A stretch of DNA of 64,000 bases. Source: Brucella grignonensis (GTDB taxonomy: Bacteria > Pseudomonadota > Alphaproteobacteria > Rhizobiales > Rhizobiaceae). Within the stretch, counting starts at the first letter, position 1. Every line of letters starts with the position of its first letter. Below the pieces are notes generated by a model that searched no databases, was not told where the DNA came from, and worked only from the letters and a program-made list of their open reading frames with translations. Positions 1 to 8,680 of the stretch are shown one piece after another. Made by a program: the position numbers and the translations under genes. The stretch spans positions 776,222-840,221 of the forward strand of contig NZ_NNRL01000163.1 of assembly GCF_002252505.1 (NCBI RefSeq), in the 5' to 3' direction.

Positions 1-13
1 TCAGGAAAAAAGC

Positions 14-325
14 GTGGAACTTTGTGACGCTCTGATTGATCTGTTGTCCGCCTATTTTGCTGTTAGCGGTGCAGAACTGCGCTCGCCCTTGCGATGCAGA
101 AGGGAGGTGGCGCAAGTCAGGCAGTTGGGGATGTACCTTGCACACACGTCGTTTGGAATGGTGATGAGCGAAGTCGCGGTCGGGTTTGCCCGGGATCGTA
201 CTACGGTCATGTATGCCTGCCATCTGGTGGAGGATAGGCGCGATGACGAAGATTACGATGCCATAGTTTCTATGCTGGAAAAGGTGGTCAGTCTGGGGTT
301 CTCGGCTTGGAGGATGGCAGCATGA
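14..325 (+). CDS. DnaA domain IV-like helix-turn-helix protein
   Basis: A 103-residue protein that resembles only the C-terminal DNA-binding domain of the replication initiator DnaA. The stretch from about residue 36 (RQLGMYLAH) to FARDRTTVMYAC matches the DnaA domain IV pattern of basic helix, HTH and the D-R/H-T-T-V signature used to read DnaA boxes. There is no AAA+ ATPase domain, so it cannot act as an initiator alone. The visible start is a GTG near the window edge. The frame stays open to the left edge, so a start outside the window is possible. It overlaps the next gene by an ATGA junction, which suggests translational coupling. A role in DNA binding is inferred from family; its targets are unknown. 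Confidence 0.75.
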   Translation: MELCDALIDLLSAYFAVSGAELRSPLRCRREVAQVRQLGMYLAHTSFGMVMSEVAVGFARDRTTVMYACHLVEDRRDDEDYDAIVSMLEKVVSLGFSAWRMAA

Positions 326-1101
326 GTGATGTGTTTTCAACTTCGGAAGCAAGAATCCTTCGCTTTCTTAAGCAGGGTGGATGTGACGTTCAGGATTCAG
401 TACGTGAAACGCATGTCCTGCTTGTGGGAGAGCAGGGTACAATCGCTGCAACGCGTGCAGAACTCGAGACGATGCAGAAGCGCGGTATCCTGCTATGCGA
501 AGGGCAGCGGTTGGTGATCTCTGGAGCCTCGCGTAAAACTGCGAGTAAAAATGTAAAAACCGCGCGGAAAACAGAAACGATAGAGTTTGAGCACGGTGAA
601 AAAATTGAAATCAATCCGTCTGAATCTCCTCTCGCCAAGCTCTATCGTCTGCGCAATGGCGATGGCGAGAATTTTATTTCTGACGATGAGTTTCGCGCAG
701 GCGAGCGATTGCGGGCTGATTTTACCCGCGGCTCCATGATGCCATCGATTTCGGCGCGCTGGGATGTAGGCATCAATAACTCAACGCGATCGGGCCCAGG
801 CGGAATGGCCGAACTCACGGATATCGCGCTTGCAAGCCGGATGCGGGTAGAGCGCGCACTGGAAGCGGTTGGGCCGGAGTTGAGCGGTGTCCTGATCGAT
901 GTCTGTTGTTTTCTGAAAGGGCTTGAGACTGTAGAGCGGGAACGTCAGTGGCCTGTGCGGTCAGGAAAAATGCTGCTCAAGACGGGGCTCGCCATGCTGC
1001 ACAGGCATTACAGTCCACAGAAACAAGAACGGCGATCTCCTGAGGTTTTGCATTGGGGAGCGAGCGATTATCGACCAATTGCTCACCCCAGCCAAGGCTG
1101 A
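322..1101 (+). CDS. DUF6456 domain-containing protein
   Basis: A protein of 259 residues with a C-terminal DUF6456-type region (from about residue 95, SPLAKLYRLRNGDG) that includes LRADFTRGSMMPS and a late helical part with SGVLIDVCCFLKGLE. The N-terminal 90 residues look like a small winged-helix or regulatory domain and are rich in Lys and Thr around residues 70-90. I chose ATG 322 over the TTG at 307 because GGAGG lies 8 bases upstream and the ATG overlaps the stop of the DnaA-like gene. The two form a conserved-looking pair in this family. The molecular function is unknown; a DNA-related role is inferred from the partner. Confidence 0.75.
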   Translation: MSDVFSTSEARILRFLKQGGCDVQDSVRETHVLLVGEQGTIAATRAELETMQKRGILLCEGQRLVISGASRKTASKNVKTARKTETIEFEHGEKIEINPSESPLAKLYRLRNGDGENFISDDEFRAGERLRADFTRGSMMPSISARWDVGINNSTRSGPGGMAELTDIALASRMRVERALEAVGPELSGVLIDVCCFLKGLETVERERQWPVRSGKMLLKTGLAMLHRHYSPQKQERRSPEVLHWGASDYRPIAHPSQG

Positions 1102-1103
1102 AC

Positions 1104-1146
1104 TAGAGCGCATCCTGAAAATATGAAACGGTTTTCAGGATACGCG
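1104..1146. repeat. Composite intergenic palindrome, left half only
   Basis: An inverted repeat (TCCTGAAA ... TTTTCAGGA around GAAACGG) that starts with AGAGCGC three bases after the DUF6456 stop. It is one of about twelve related copies in this window and matches the first half of the two-part element seen complete at 13561 and 46223. Confidence 0.75.
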
Positions 1147-1208
1147 AATTGATTGCATTGACCTAACCAAAAGTTTGAATAACAAGCAGTCAACTACCGG
1201 GGGTAAAA

Positions 1209-2501
1209 ATGCAAAGCAGTCGGCAAAATCTGGAACGAGTTCTGTCAAAGCTGGAGGCGCGTGCAGGCGACGAACAGGTGTTCGGCACGGTCTATGCAGA
1301 TGCAGCACGTGCTGAGGCTGATGCTTCAGACGAACGCCTGAAAGACGGGGCCTCGCTCGGTCCGCTTGATGGACGAATTGTTTCAATCAAGGATTTGTTT
1401 GATGTAAGAGGGGAGTCGACATTGGCGGGGTCCGTCATTCGCAAATCGGCTTTGCATGCGAATAACGACGCGGTCATCGTTCAGAGGCTGAAAGACGCCG
1501 GTGCAGTCATTGTTGGCAAAACCCATATGACAGAGTTTGCTTTTACTGCGGTCGGATTAAATCCGCATTACGGCGTGCCGGGTAATGCGATTGATTCAAG
1601 CCGGGTTCCCGGTGGTTCCTCCTCAGGCGCTGCGGTTTCTGCGGCTGAAGGCACCAGCGAGATAGCAATCGGCTCCGATACGGGCGGCTCCATCCGTATC
1701 CCTGCGGCTCTGAATGGCTTGGTAGGTTTTAAGCCGACTGCACGTCGCATTCCGCTGGATGGCGCTTTTCCGCTGACGCCCGCTCTTGATTCAATCGGAC
1801 CTTTGGCCAAAACGGTCGCCGACTGCATTCTCGCGGATGCTGTGATGGCGGGTGAGGCGCCGATTCTGCTAGAGGCAGCATCGTTAGGTGGACTGACTGT
1901 AGGATTGCCAAAAGGCCTGCTTTTGTCGGAGTTGGAACCAGAGGTAACTGCTGCATTCAACTCGGCAATTTCGGTTCTGATCGCAGCAGGCCTGCGGGTC
2001 GTTGAGCTGGAACTGGATGATCTCATTCTTCAACTGCGCGATGCGACGCGCATTGGTTCGATTGTAGGTATCGCAGCCAGTCGTATTCATGCCGAAACAT
2101 GGCTCAAAGATCTAGACGCGAATGTCGATGACAGGGTAAAGCATACGCTTGCAAAGCGGTTGGGCGTCTCGGATGAGGACTTCGCAGCATTGATGCAGAC
2201 GAGAACACGGCTCGCATATGAAATGGAACAACGGCTTGCTGGCATTGATTTTTTTGTGACGCCGACAACACCGATTGTTGCGCCAACAATTGCATCGGTC
2301 AGCGACAATTCTGCCGAATATGACCGCGTTGAGAGCCTATTGTTGCGAAATACGCAAATTGCCAATCAATTTGATCTTTGCAGCATAACGCTGCCGCTGC
2401 CTGTTACGGGGTTACCGGTCGGTCTGATGATGACGGCACGCCATGGAACCGACAGGCAATTGCTGTCCGCAGCACTGTCGGTTGAACGCTTGTTAGGCTG
2501 A
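1209..2501 (+). CDS. Amidase (amidase signature family)
   Basis: A 430-residue amidase-signature enzyme that hydrolyses a C-N amide bond; the substrate cannot be told from sequence. The Lys-Ser-Ser machinery is visible: Lys61 in SIKDLFD, the Gly/Ser-rich loop GGSSSGAA at 136-142, and the nucleophile Ser161 in GSDTGGSIRIPA. Length is close to that of stand-alone amidases such as AtzF/GatA-like proteins. It is unlikely to be GatA itself, because no gatB or gatC is nearby and the usual GatA length is longer. The start ATG follows a GGGGG tract. Its 3' end overlaps the convergent sufE gene by nine bases. Confidence 0.85.
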   Translation: MQSSRQNLERVLSKLEARAGDEQVFGTVYADAARAEADASDERLKDGASLGPLDGRIVSIKDLFDVRGESTLAGSVIRKSALHANNDAVIVQRLKDAGAVIVGKTHMTEFAFTAVGLNPHYGVPGNAIDSSRVPGGSSSGAAVSAAEGTSEIAIGSDTGGSIRIPAALNGLVGFKPTARRIPLDGAFPLTPALDSIGPLAKTVADCILADAVMAGEAPILLEAASLGGLTVGLPKGLLLSELEPEVTAAFNSAISVLIAAGLRVVELELDDLILQLRDATRIGSIVGIAASRIHAETWLKDLDANVDDRVKHTLAKRLGVSDEDFAALMQTRTRLAYEMEQRLAGIDFFVTPTTPIVAPTIASVSDNSAEYDRVESLLLRNTQIANQFDLCSITLPLPVTGLPVGLMMTARHGTDRQLLSAALSVERLLG

Positions 2502-2918
2502 AACTTTGAGCGCTTCGGCATCACGGCGGATACGCGCGACCATGGAGCGCAAACCATTGGAGCGCTGCGGTGTGAGATGCTCATCAAGCCCCAGCTTCTT
2601 GAGCACTTCCTCTGGATCAGACGAAACAATTTCTGAGGCCTTACGGCCTGAATAGAATGCGAGCACAATAGCAACGAGACCGCGCACAATATGCGCATCG
2701 GAATCGCCCAGAAATTCAATGATTGGGTCATCGCCGTCGTGTGGAATAGTCTTGAGCCATACTTGGCTGACGCAGCCCTGCACTTTGTGAGCAGCATCGC
2801 GGGCATCGTCTGGATAAGCTGGTAATTCCTTACCCAGATCAATCACATAGCGATAGCGGTCTTCCCAGTCATCGAGAAATTCGAAGTCGGAGATGATGCT
2901 GTCGATAGTGGTGGTCAT
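2493..2918 (-). CDS. sufE: SufE family cysteine desulfurase acceptor
   Basis: A 141-residue SufE-type sulfur-transfer protein. It accepts persulfide sulfur from the SufS cysteine desulfurase and passes it to the SufBCD scaffold during Fe-S cluster assembly in the cytosol. The conserved acceptor Cys49 sits in KVQGCVSQVW, and the later GLDEHLTPQRSNGLRSM stretch is the typical C-terminal SufE signature. I use ATG 2918 (MTTTIDSI), not the longer frame, because that is where SufE homology begins. No other suf genes are next to it, so it stands apart from the suf operon, as it often does in this order. It is convergent with the amidase gene. Confidence 0.9.
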   Translation of the reverse strand: MTTTIDSIISDFEFLDDWEDRYRYVIDLGKELPAYPDDARDAAHKVQGCVSQVWLKTIPHDGDDPIIEFLGDSDAHIVRGLVAIVLAFYSGRKASEIVSSDPEEVLKKLGLDEHLTPQRSNGLRSMVARIRRDAEALKVSA

Positions 2919-3039
2919 GATATTTGTCCGAAATCCGTATGGTATATGCCGCCTATATAGGGATAAAAGCCGCAAACGTCACGGAAAACCGTTAGTTCCT
3001 TGCAGGAATTGCGCTGGTTGGCGAATGATCAGAGTACTG

Positions 3040-3133
3040 CCAGAAAAAATGCGAAGCGGTTTTTCGTCGGATAATGTTCAAGAATAATGGCTAGAGCGGT
3101 TTCAACGGTTCAATCTTAGCTGGAACTGCTCTA
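3040..3133. repeat. Composite intergenic palindrome overlapping the DUF5330 3' end
   Basis: The left half (TGCGAAGCGGTTTTTCG) is followed by a right half bounded by CTAGAGCGG and CTGCTCTA. The right half lies inside the coding region of the DUF5330 gene and supplies its stop codon and last 13 residues or so. The copy at 59082 has the same arrangement outside genes. Confidence 0.75.
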
Positions 3134-3552
3134 AGCGCACGCAGTGCTTCTGAACGCGGTGTGGGAATCGGAACAATGTGTGATGAGCTTGGTGTCGGCT
3201 CTTGCTTCGCAACAATGGTCGGGACCGGATCAGATGGTTGCTGTTTAGTGCCGAAACGATCGCTTAAATATTCGAGTATACCGCCGCTACGCTCAAGCAT
3301 TCCACTCGCGGCACTCGAAAGTAACGATGTTCCGTTCTCACAGAACGAGGGGTTGTTTACACAGAGCTTGCCGATTTCCAATGCTGTTTTGCCGTTAGCC
3401 AATAGCTGATCAACGGAGCCAGGTTCACCTTTGACCTGAATCGAAGCCGCATTCTTTTGCGGTGTTTCTTCTTGGTCCGCAGGGAAGAGGTGCGGCATCA
3501 CCATGAATGCCAGCGACAGCCAGATTGCGGATTTGATAAGAAAACGGATCAT
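3091..3552 (-). CDS. DUF5330 domain-containing exported protein
   Basis: A 153-residue protein with an N-terminal hydrophobic segment (about residues 5-20, IKSAIWLSLAFMVMPH) that is a signal anchor or signal peptide, followed by a short conserved domain containing TALEIGKLCVNNPSFCENG, with two cysteines that could form a disulfide in the periplasm. This is typical of the small DUF5330 family of Hyphomicrobiales, whose function is unknown. The rest is Pro/Ser-rich and probably disordered. The last dozen residues are encoded by an intergenic palindrome, so the C-terminus is probably not functionally constrained. It is divergent from the kinase gene downstream on the other strand. Confidence 0.75.
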   Translation of the reverse strand: MIRFLIKSAIWLSLAFMVMPHLFPADQEETPQKNAASIQVKGEPGSVDQLLANGKTALEIGKLCVNNPSFCENGTSLLSSAASGMLERSGGILEYLSDRFGTKQQPSDPVPTIVAKQEPTPSSSHIVPIPTPRSEALRALRAVPAKIEPLKPL

Positions 3553-3859
3553 TACGCTCGAAGTTTGCTGGCCGGGATTGGCGGGATCATTGTCTTCTCA
3601 ATTTGAAAAGATTCCGTAACCAAGGGTTTTAAGCCTATTCGAGAGGATTTTTGACGCGTGGGAGCCGAACATGACCTGTCGATATCCACCATCTGTTTAC
3701 CATAGCGGAAAAACTCGGGCTCTGATCTGTCAGATTCTGCATAGAGACGTTTAAGATGCTCTCGCTTTATCGTTTCTTTAAAGCCTCACCTGCAATTCTA
3801 GCATCAATAGGCAGATCCCTGATGGAGAAGCCGCACGAGCATTGAGTGGGTAAGGCAAG
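3553..3859. other. Intergenic region between DUF5330 and divJ-like genes
   Basis: A 307-base divergent spacer that should hold the promoters of both flanking genes. Two very short ATG frames (starting at 3671 and 3754) can be read, but neither has support beyond an ATG. No clear repeat, hairpin or RNA gene is visible. Confidence 0.5.
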
Positions 3860-5710
3860 TTGAACGCCATTCTTTTAAACGTAGCACAGACCGTAGGCAC
3901 GAAGGTGCAGGCGCTTGCGCGTTTTCACGAACGTTTTTGCCAGCGCTGGACCGAGCAGTCGGATGCATCTGCGATTCGGGTTGTTGGCTCGTTCATGCTC
4001 GTTCCCGTTCTCCTGTTTGCTGCCGTTCTCGCTTCTGGTGTTACGACAGATTTTGCAGCACTTGCTGTGCTCGGTGCCAGTTTCGCCGGTGCTGCGATGA
4101 TTTTCTGCGCTTTGAGCCTTATGGGCTTGAGCGCTGCTGTTCTTGGAACATTGAATTTCGCGATCTATGGCGCGGGTCTTGCCGCAATTGGTATATTTGC
4201 GACTACCAGCAATATCGCTCTTTGGGTGATGGCCGCAGCCTTGCCTCTTGAGGTCTGGTTCGTAAGCCGCAAGCCTTTGGCCGCGTTTGCAGGTGTGGCG
4301 CTTGCAGGTGTGGTTTTGAGCGCTTTTGCACTGACGAACAGTATTTCCGTTGCCAGTGGATCATTGGCATCGCTGATCGTCTTGATGCTTTATATGGCAA
4401 GCCTTGTTGCCCGCAGCTTCACAATCAAAAATGTCGTTGTATCGAAGCCGTTCGCTCAGCAAAAGCCTTTGGTCACCAAGGGTGATGTTCAACTCTCAAT
4501 GGATTTTGAGGGTATTATCTCTGAAATCGACGCACAGTCGGCGGCACTTCTGGGCGTAGAGCCCAAGATGTGTGAAGGCATTGCATTGATTGACCGCGTT
4601 CATGTCGCTGACCGAGTGGAATATCTATCGCTCCTCGCAGACTTGCGTTTAGGCCGCACGGCGCGCCCAGCGGATGTTCGTCTTCGTACGCTCGAAAATG
4701 GCAGCCCTGTTTTCCTCGCTTTCCGCATGGAAGGGGTTGCTGCAAATGGCATCATTACACTTGTTGGGCGCTCGCTTGAGGGTGAACAGAAGCTCATCGA
4801 AGAAATCAATGCGCTGAAAGCGCAGCTTGAAGCCGAACGCATCGGCAAAGGTCGTCTGCTTGCAACTGTGAGCCATGAACTGCGCACACCTTTAAACTCG
4901 ATCATCGGCTTCTCAGATATGCTTTCACATGAAATGGGCTGCCAGCTGCAGAATGAGAAGCAGCGCGAATATGCAGGTCTTATTCATAAGTCGGGCCATT
5001 ATCTGCTGGAGCTGGTGAACTCAGTGCTTGATATTTCGCGGCTTGAAACCGGCACTTATCGCATTGAACCACAGAGTTTCATTTTCCGCGACGCGGCTGA
5101 AATGTGTGCCGCAGTCATGCTCCCGCAGGCTGAAAAGAAGGGCCTCGCACTTTGCCATCGTGTGAATGCGGCTACGGGAGAAGTGGTGGCAGACCGTCGT
5201 GCAGTGCAGCAGATTTTACTCAACCTCACAGCCAATGCGGTAAAGTTCACGGAATCGGGCGGTTGTGTCACTATCGATGCGGCGCGCGTGATGGTCGATG
5301 GCCGGTCTCAGCTCGAAATTATCGTGTCCGATACTGGTATTGGTATCGAGCCAGAAGATATGCAGCGCATTGGATCGCCTTTCGTGCGAGCCGACAATAA
5401 CTATACGCGCGCGCAAGAGGGGACTGGTCTTGGCCTGTCAGTGGTCAAAGGTCTGGTGGAACTGCACCAGGGTACAATGCAAATTAAAAGCTGTGTGGGC
5501 GAAGGAACGGTCGTAACCGTTCACTTGCCAGTGGCGGGTCCGCAAAAACTGTTCGAACAGGATTCTTTGGGAGCAGAAGATCAACAGCAGCTTGGCACGG
5601 TGATTGATATACACCGTCACCAGGGAGAACGAAATAATGAGTGGCAGAAAGACGAAGTCCGGGAACAAAGCCCAGAGCGGATCAATGCGCAAACCCGCAA
5701 AACAGCATAG
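3860..5710 (+). CDS. divJ: DivJ-like membrane sensor histidine kinase
   Basis: A 616-residue kinase. Residues 43-185 are almost wholly hydrophobic and hold several membrane segments. A PAS-like region follows (about 205-310), then a HisKA domain with the phospho-acceptor His339 in [18 protein letters not shown], and a HATPase domain with NLTANAVKFTE, DTGIGIEPED and GTGLGLS. This architecture and the DHp helix match the DivJ/PleC group that acts on DivK and PleD in asymmetric division. Multipass membrane region plus a single PAS favours DivJ. A stop (TAA 3851) lies just upstream, so TTG 3860 is the longest start. The last 74 bases overlap the next gene. The exact DivJ orthology is inferred. 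Confidence 0.7.
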   Translation: MNAILLNVAQTVGTKVQALARFHERFCQRWTEQSDASAIRVVGSFMLVPVLLFAAVLASGVTTDFAALAVLGASFAGAAMIFCALSLMGLSAAVLGTLNFAIYGAGLAAIGIFATTSNIALWVMAAALPLEVWFVSRKPLAAFAGVALAGVVLSAFALTNSISVASGSLASLIVLMLYMASLVARSFTIKNVVVSKPFAQQKPLVTKGDVQLSMDFEGIISEIDAQSAALLGVEPKMCEGIALIDRVHVADRVEYLSLLADLRLGRTARPADVRLRTLENGSPVFLAFRMEGVAANGIITLVGRSLEGEQKLIEEINALKAQLEAERIGKGRLLATVSHELRTPLNSIIGFSDMLSHEMGCQLQNEKQREYAGLIHKSGHYLLELVNSVLDISRLETGTYRIEPQSFIFRDAAEMCAAVMLPQAEKKGLALCHRVNAATGEVVADRRAVQQILLNLTANAVKFTESGGCVTIDAARVMVDGRSQLEIIVSDTGIGIEPEDMQRIGSPFVRADNNYTRAQEGTGLGLSVVKGLVELHQGTMQIKSCVGEGTVVTVHLPVAGPQKLFEQDSLGAEDQQQLGTVIDIHRHQGERNNEWQKDEVREQSPERINAQTRKTA

Positions 5711-6659
5711 TCTCGGTCGCCGTCTGCTCAAATTCTTTTTCAGTTCGGCTTCCGCGCTGGCGATTTTTGCCGGTGATTTCATCGTACGCAATCCCGTCCT
5801 AACGGGCGGTGCGACAGCATTTGCCGTGGTGTTGGGTTTTGTTTCGGCCAATGCGCTCTGGTATCAGCCCGAAGCGCATAATGCAGTTTTCTTTAAAACG
5901 CGTGCAGATTTCGTCTTCAAGGCAACGCCGCGCGCAGTTCTGCCCGGCACGGCTGCTGTCGATAAACCTCAAGAATCGCCAACGAAAACTGCAAGCACAG
6001 AAACGCCTGTAACCACACCACCGCAATCGCAGACGGAAGCTGCGGAATTGTCTCCAGATCGGTTGCAAGTTACTGGTTCTATCGATGAAATGTTACCAGC
6101 GCTCGCGCCTAATGCCGATATTGAGATTGCACGGCTGCAACAAAGACTGTTGACGCTCGGTATTTACCAAGGTGCAGTTGATGGCTTCACAGGTCCTCAA
6201 ACCCGTGAGGCTATCGAACGCTGGCAGGCATTACAGAAGAAGGTCGGTGTTCCGGCACAAAATGGTGCAACGCAGACGACAACTGAAGACGACGTGGCCA
6301 AGGTGATCGACCTGGCCGTACCGTCGCCCCGCCCTGAGCCTGCTGTCTTGAAAGTCGACACAACGGCAAAACGTGCACCCGATCTCGCTTCGCTGGAACG
6401 CAAGCCAGCACAGGAAAAGAAGCAGACAGCGGCAGTACCAGCAGTGCAGCAGCAGGCGAATATTTCCTCACAGGACATTGTGCGTGTGCAGGCTGGTCTG
6501 AAAGCTTTTGGCAATGAAATGGTGAGTGTTGACGGTGTTCCGGGGAAATCCACGCAGGATGCCATTCGGGAGTTTCAGAAACTGTTCAACTTGCGTGTAA
6601 CCGGTGAAGTCGACGCTGCATTGATCTCCAAAATGCGTGAAATCGGGCTCATAAGTTGA
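5637..6659 (+). CDS. Peptidoglycan-binding domain protein, membrane-anchored
   Basis: A 340-residue protein with a basic cytoplasmic N-terminus, one or two membrane segments (about residues 33-75: FFFSSASALAIFAGDF and TGGATAFAVVLGFVSANAL), a Pro/Thr-rich linker and two PG_binding_1-type repeats. The first repeat (IARLQQRLLTLGIYQGAVDG, then FTGPQTREAIERWQ) and the second (IVRVQAGLKAFGNEMVSVDG, then VPGKSTQDAIREFQ) show the usual L-x-x-G-x-Y-x-G-x-x-D-G...T-x-x-A-I-x-x-F-Q pattern. It should sit in the inner membrane with its domains in the periplasm on peptidoglycan. ATG 5637 has a GGGAG 8 bases upstream and lies inside the kinase gene in another frame, which suggests coupling to DivJ. Confidence 0.85.
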   Translation: MSGRKTKSGNKAQSGSMRKPAKQHSLGRRLLKFFFSSASALAIFAGDFIVRNPVLTGGATAFAVVLGFVSANALWYQPEAHNAVFFKTRADFVFKATPRAVLPGTAAVDKPQESPTKTASTETPVTTPPQSQTEAAELSPDRLQVTGSIDEMLPALAPNADIEIARLQQRLLTLGIYQGAVDGFTGPQTREAIERWQALQKKVGVPAQNGATQTTTEDDVAKVIDLAVPSPRPEPAVLKVDTTAKRAPDLASLERKPAQEKKQTAAVPAVQQQANISSQDIVRVQAGLKAFGNEMVSVDGVPGKSTQDAIREFQKLFNLRVTGEVDAALISKMREIGLIS

Positions 6660-6672
6660 TCCAAGGTGAACC

Positions 6673-7023
6673 ATGCGCCTGACATCGGATTTCTGGGTTT
6701 CGGCATTGATCCGTAAAGTACAGGGCGAGGGCGGCTTTGCTTATCTCGCTCGCCGCGGTTCCAAAGAAGCGGGTGCGATCTTCATCAAGCTCAGTTCGCG
6801 CTTCGGCACCTGCGACTTATACTCGCCGGCTCCGCAAACATCCTATGAAGAAAATACTGATGGAGAGCGCATGTTTTTGCGTATCCTCCATGATGTCGAC
6901 GATATCAAAGCAAGTGAGCGCATGGAGCGCGAAGTCCGCTTCGATCCTGATTTGTGGCTTATCGAGCTCGAAGATGTGGCTGACCCTGCGAGCCTGTATT
7001 TGGTTTCACCGGATAGTTTATAG
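6673..7023 (+). CDS. DUF1491 family protein
   Basis: A 116-residue protein of the DUF1491 family, widespread in alphaproteobacteria and of unknown function. Seen directly are the N-terminal RLTSDFWVSALIRKV, the GSKEAGAIFIKL motif and the late EREVRFDPDLWLIELED block that define it. It has no signal peptide or membrane segment, so it is probably cytosolic. It follows the peptidoglycan-binding gene by 13 bases and is likely the last gene of the divJ-like operon. It converges with, and overlaps by six bases, the DUF2336 gene. Confidence 0.85.
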   Translation: MRLTSDFWVSALIRKVQGEGGFAYLARRGSKEAGAIFIKLSSRFGTCDLYSPAPQTSYEENTDGERMFLRILHDVDDIKASERMEREVRFDPDLWLIELEDVADPASLYLVSPDSL

Positions 7024-7998
7024 GCTCGAACGTATCGTTGCCGGGTTTTCGTCCGCGGCGGTTGCCATCTCGCGTAACTTGCTGCGCAGCAGTTTCGACA
7101 TGTCATCAGCCTTCCAGCGCCGCACAAGCATCATCGCTTTTTCGCGGTCGATAGAACGATAGATTTGAATGAATTCGCGCAGACTATGACGGTCCGCTGC
7201 AACGGTTCCCAGAACTGCCGACATGGTCATGAAGCATTCGGCGGCGGAAAGCCCGAGTGCGCGCAACGCTATAGGCAGATGTGATTCTGGCCACTGGCCG
7301 ATAATGTGGTCCGCACGTTCAAACGACACGTCCAGCGAATCGGCCAATGCCGTACGGAAAATCTGATCATCAATCAAAAGTGCTGTGTCGATAAGGTGGT
7401 CGGGGCCTGACAGCGCACTTGTGCCGAAGAACGACGACTGTGGGGGTAAGTCATTATTCGGGTTTTCATTGCTGCTTGAATCCACCGATGTGCTGGGCAT
7501 CTTGGTTTCAAGACCAGCAAGGTTTTCCTGCAATGCCAACAAGCGATCGATTGCCGGATCAGAGAAACTTCGCAGGACACCTTTTAGTATCGGGTCGTCA
7601 GATTGCCTGCGCGCGATGGCGCGAGCATGAGCAAGGCCGTGTTTGGCGATGATATCGACGAGATCTTCTGATCGTAAAACCGGAGAACGCAGAAGAATAG
7701 GGGCGGAAATCTCAACAGGTTCGTTTGCGAGCGACAATACAAGGCGCCGCGGCGCTTCTTCGATCTGCGCAATTGCATGTGCTGCTTGCCGTTTACCGCG
7801 CATGGTTGCGCGTTCAAGCAGTGGAAATGTCAGGTCTTCAAGCTGATGAGCTTCCTGTCGTCCGGGACGCGTGACCGAGGCAAACGCAGCTATTGCAGCG
7901 ACCAGAAGGTCGTCTGCTTTGCTACCATCAGCTCTTGATTTTGATTGGTTCCGATTACCTGAAATCTCTTCCAGGACGCGGAACTGATCGTTTGTCAC
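7018..7998 (-). CDS. DUF2336 domain-containing protein
   Basis: A 326-residue soluble, mostly helical protein of the DUF2336 family found in alphaproteobacteria. It has HEAT-like helical content with motifs such as LTFPLLERATMRGKRQAAHAIA and EPVEISAPILLRSPVL, the latter being the best family marker. The C-terminal third includes SDMSKLLRSKLREMA. Start is a GTG at 7998 with GGAG about 10 bases upstream. Function is unknown. Some relatives are linked to cell-cycle or stress signalling, which would suit the location beside the DivJ-like operon, but that is only an inference. It lies convergent to DUF1491. Confidence 0.8.
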   Translation of the reverse strand: MTNDQFRVLEEISGNRNQSKSRADGSKADDLLVAAIAAFASVTRPGRQEAHQLEDLTFPLLERATMRGKRQAAHAIAQIEEAPRRLVLSLANEPVEISAPILLRSPVLRSEDLVDIIAKHGLAHARAIARRQSDDPILKGVLRSFSDPAIDRLLALQENLAGLETKMPSTSVDSSSNENPNNDLPPQSSFFGTSALSGPDHLIDTALLIDDQIFRTALADSLDVSFERADHIIGQWPESHLPIALRALGLSAAECFMTMSAVLGTVAADRHSLREFIQIYRSIDREKAMMLVRRWKADDMSKLLRSKLREMATAADENPATIRSSL

Positions 7999-8122
7999 GC
8001 AATGTACTCCGGTAGGCTAAAACTATTAACGCGGCCTGCCGCATGTCGGCAGATTGGATAATAGGTATGAAGCCTTAGCAACTCATTAACCGTGAATAAG
8101 AAAGCGTCTGCTTTGCAGGTAG

Positions 8123-8680
8123 TTAACTCGCTTCATATGGCAGGCAATTGGCTTGGGTGAGGAAGTTCTTCACCTGCTGCTGCCAGCTCGCGTCTGGAAC
8201 GAAACTGCGTAGGACAACAGCGGCCTCGCTGATGTCCTGCTCGATAATGATGGAGCGACCGTCGTTCTGCACACCCTCGGCGCGAAGAGCCGCAATGCCA
8301 ATCGGATCGGCGATAATCAGATCAAGCTCGCGGTCGTTCGATACATTGTCATTGAGACTATAAAGATTATCGCCATTGGGTGCATAAACAGACAGCGACC
8401 AGAAGGGCAGATTGCCTTTCGTGGTGATATGTACCGGTCCATCCGTCAGATCAAAGCGGCATGCTGCCTGTTCCATCAGCGGGTCCTGATCGCTTACAAG
8501 TCCCGATTTCTCGGAAAGATAATGAAAGCGATAGCCATCCCCCAGGGATTCCAAATGCGACCAGGCATTTTTGCTTGAATAAAACGGAACGAGCAACAGA
8601 ACGGCGATATGCACGATTGCTGCGCCAACCAGACCGAGAAGCAACAGGCGGAGGAGTTTAGCCACGGCACGCCTCCACAT
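8123..8680 (-). CDS. DUF1254 domain-containing membrane-anchored protein
   Basis: A 185-residue protein with an N-terminal membrane anchor (residues 7-30, LLRLLLLGLVGAAIVHIAVLLL) and a periplasmic DUF1254-type domain with PFWSLSVYAPNGDNLYSLND and the ELDLIIADPIG stretch. DUF1254 and DUF1214 are usually the two halves of one protein; here they are separate adjacent genes that overlap by 23 bases. I use ATG 8680 (MWRRAVAK) rather than the upstream Met because it gives a standard anchor. Function is unknown; a joint envelope role with the DUF1214 protein is inferred from the gene pairing. Confidence 0.75.
   Translation of the reverse strand: MWRRAVAKLLRLLLLGLVGAAIVHIAVLLLVPFYSSKNAWSHLESLGDGYRFHYLSEKSGLVSDQDPLMEQAACRFDLTDGPVHITTKGNLPFWSLSVYAPNGDNLYSLNDNVSNDRELDLIIADPIGIAALRAEGVQNDGRSIIIEQDISEAAVVLRSFVPDASWQQQVKNFLTQANCLPYEAS

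Noticed and set aside
3671..3843. Two short ATG frames of 27 and 29 codons before the DivJ-like gene
   Set aside because: Only weak start signals and no hydrophobic or conserved pattern; too short to support alone.
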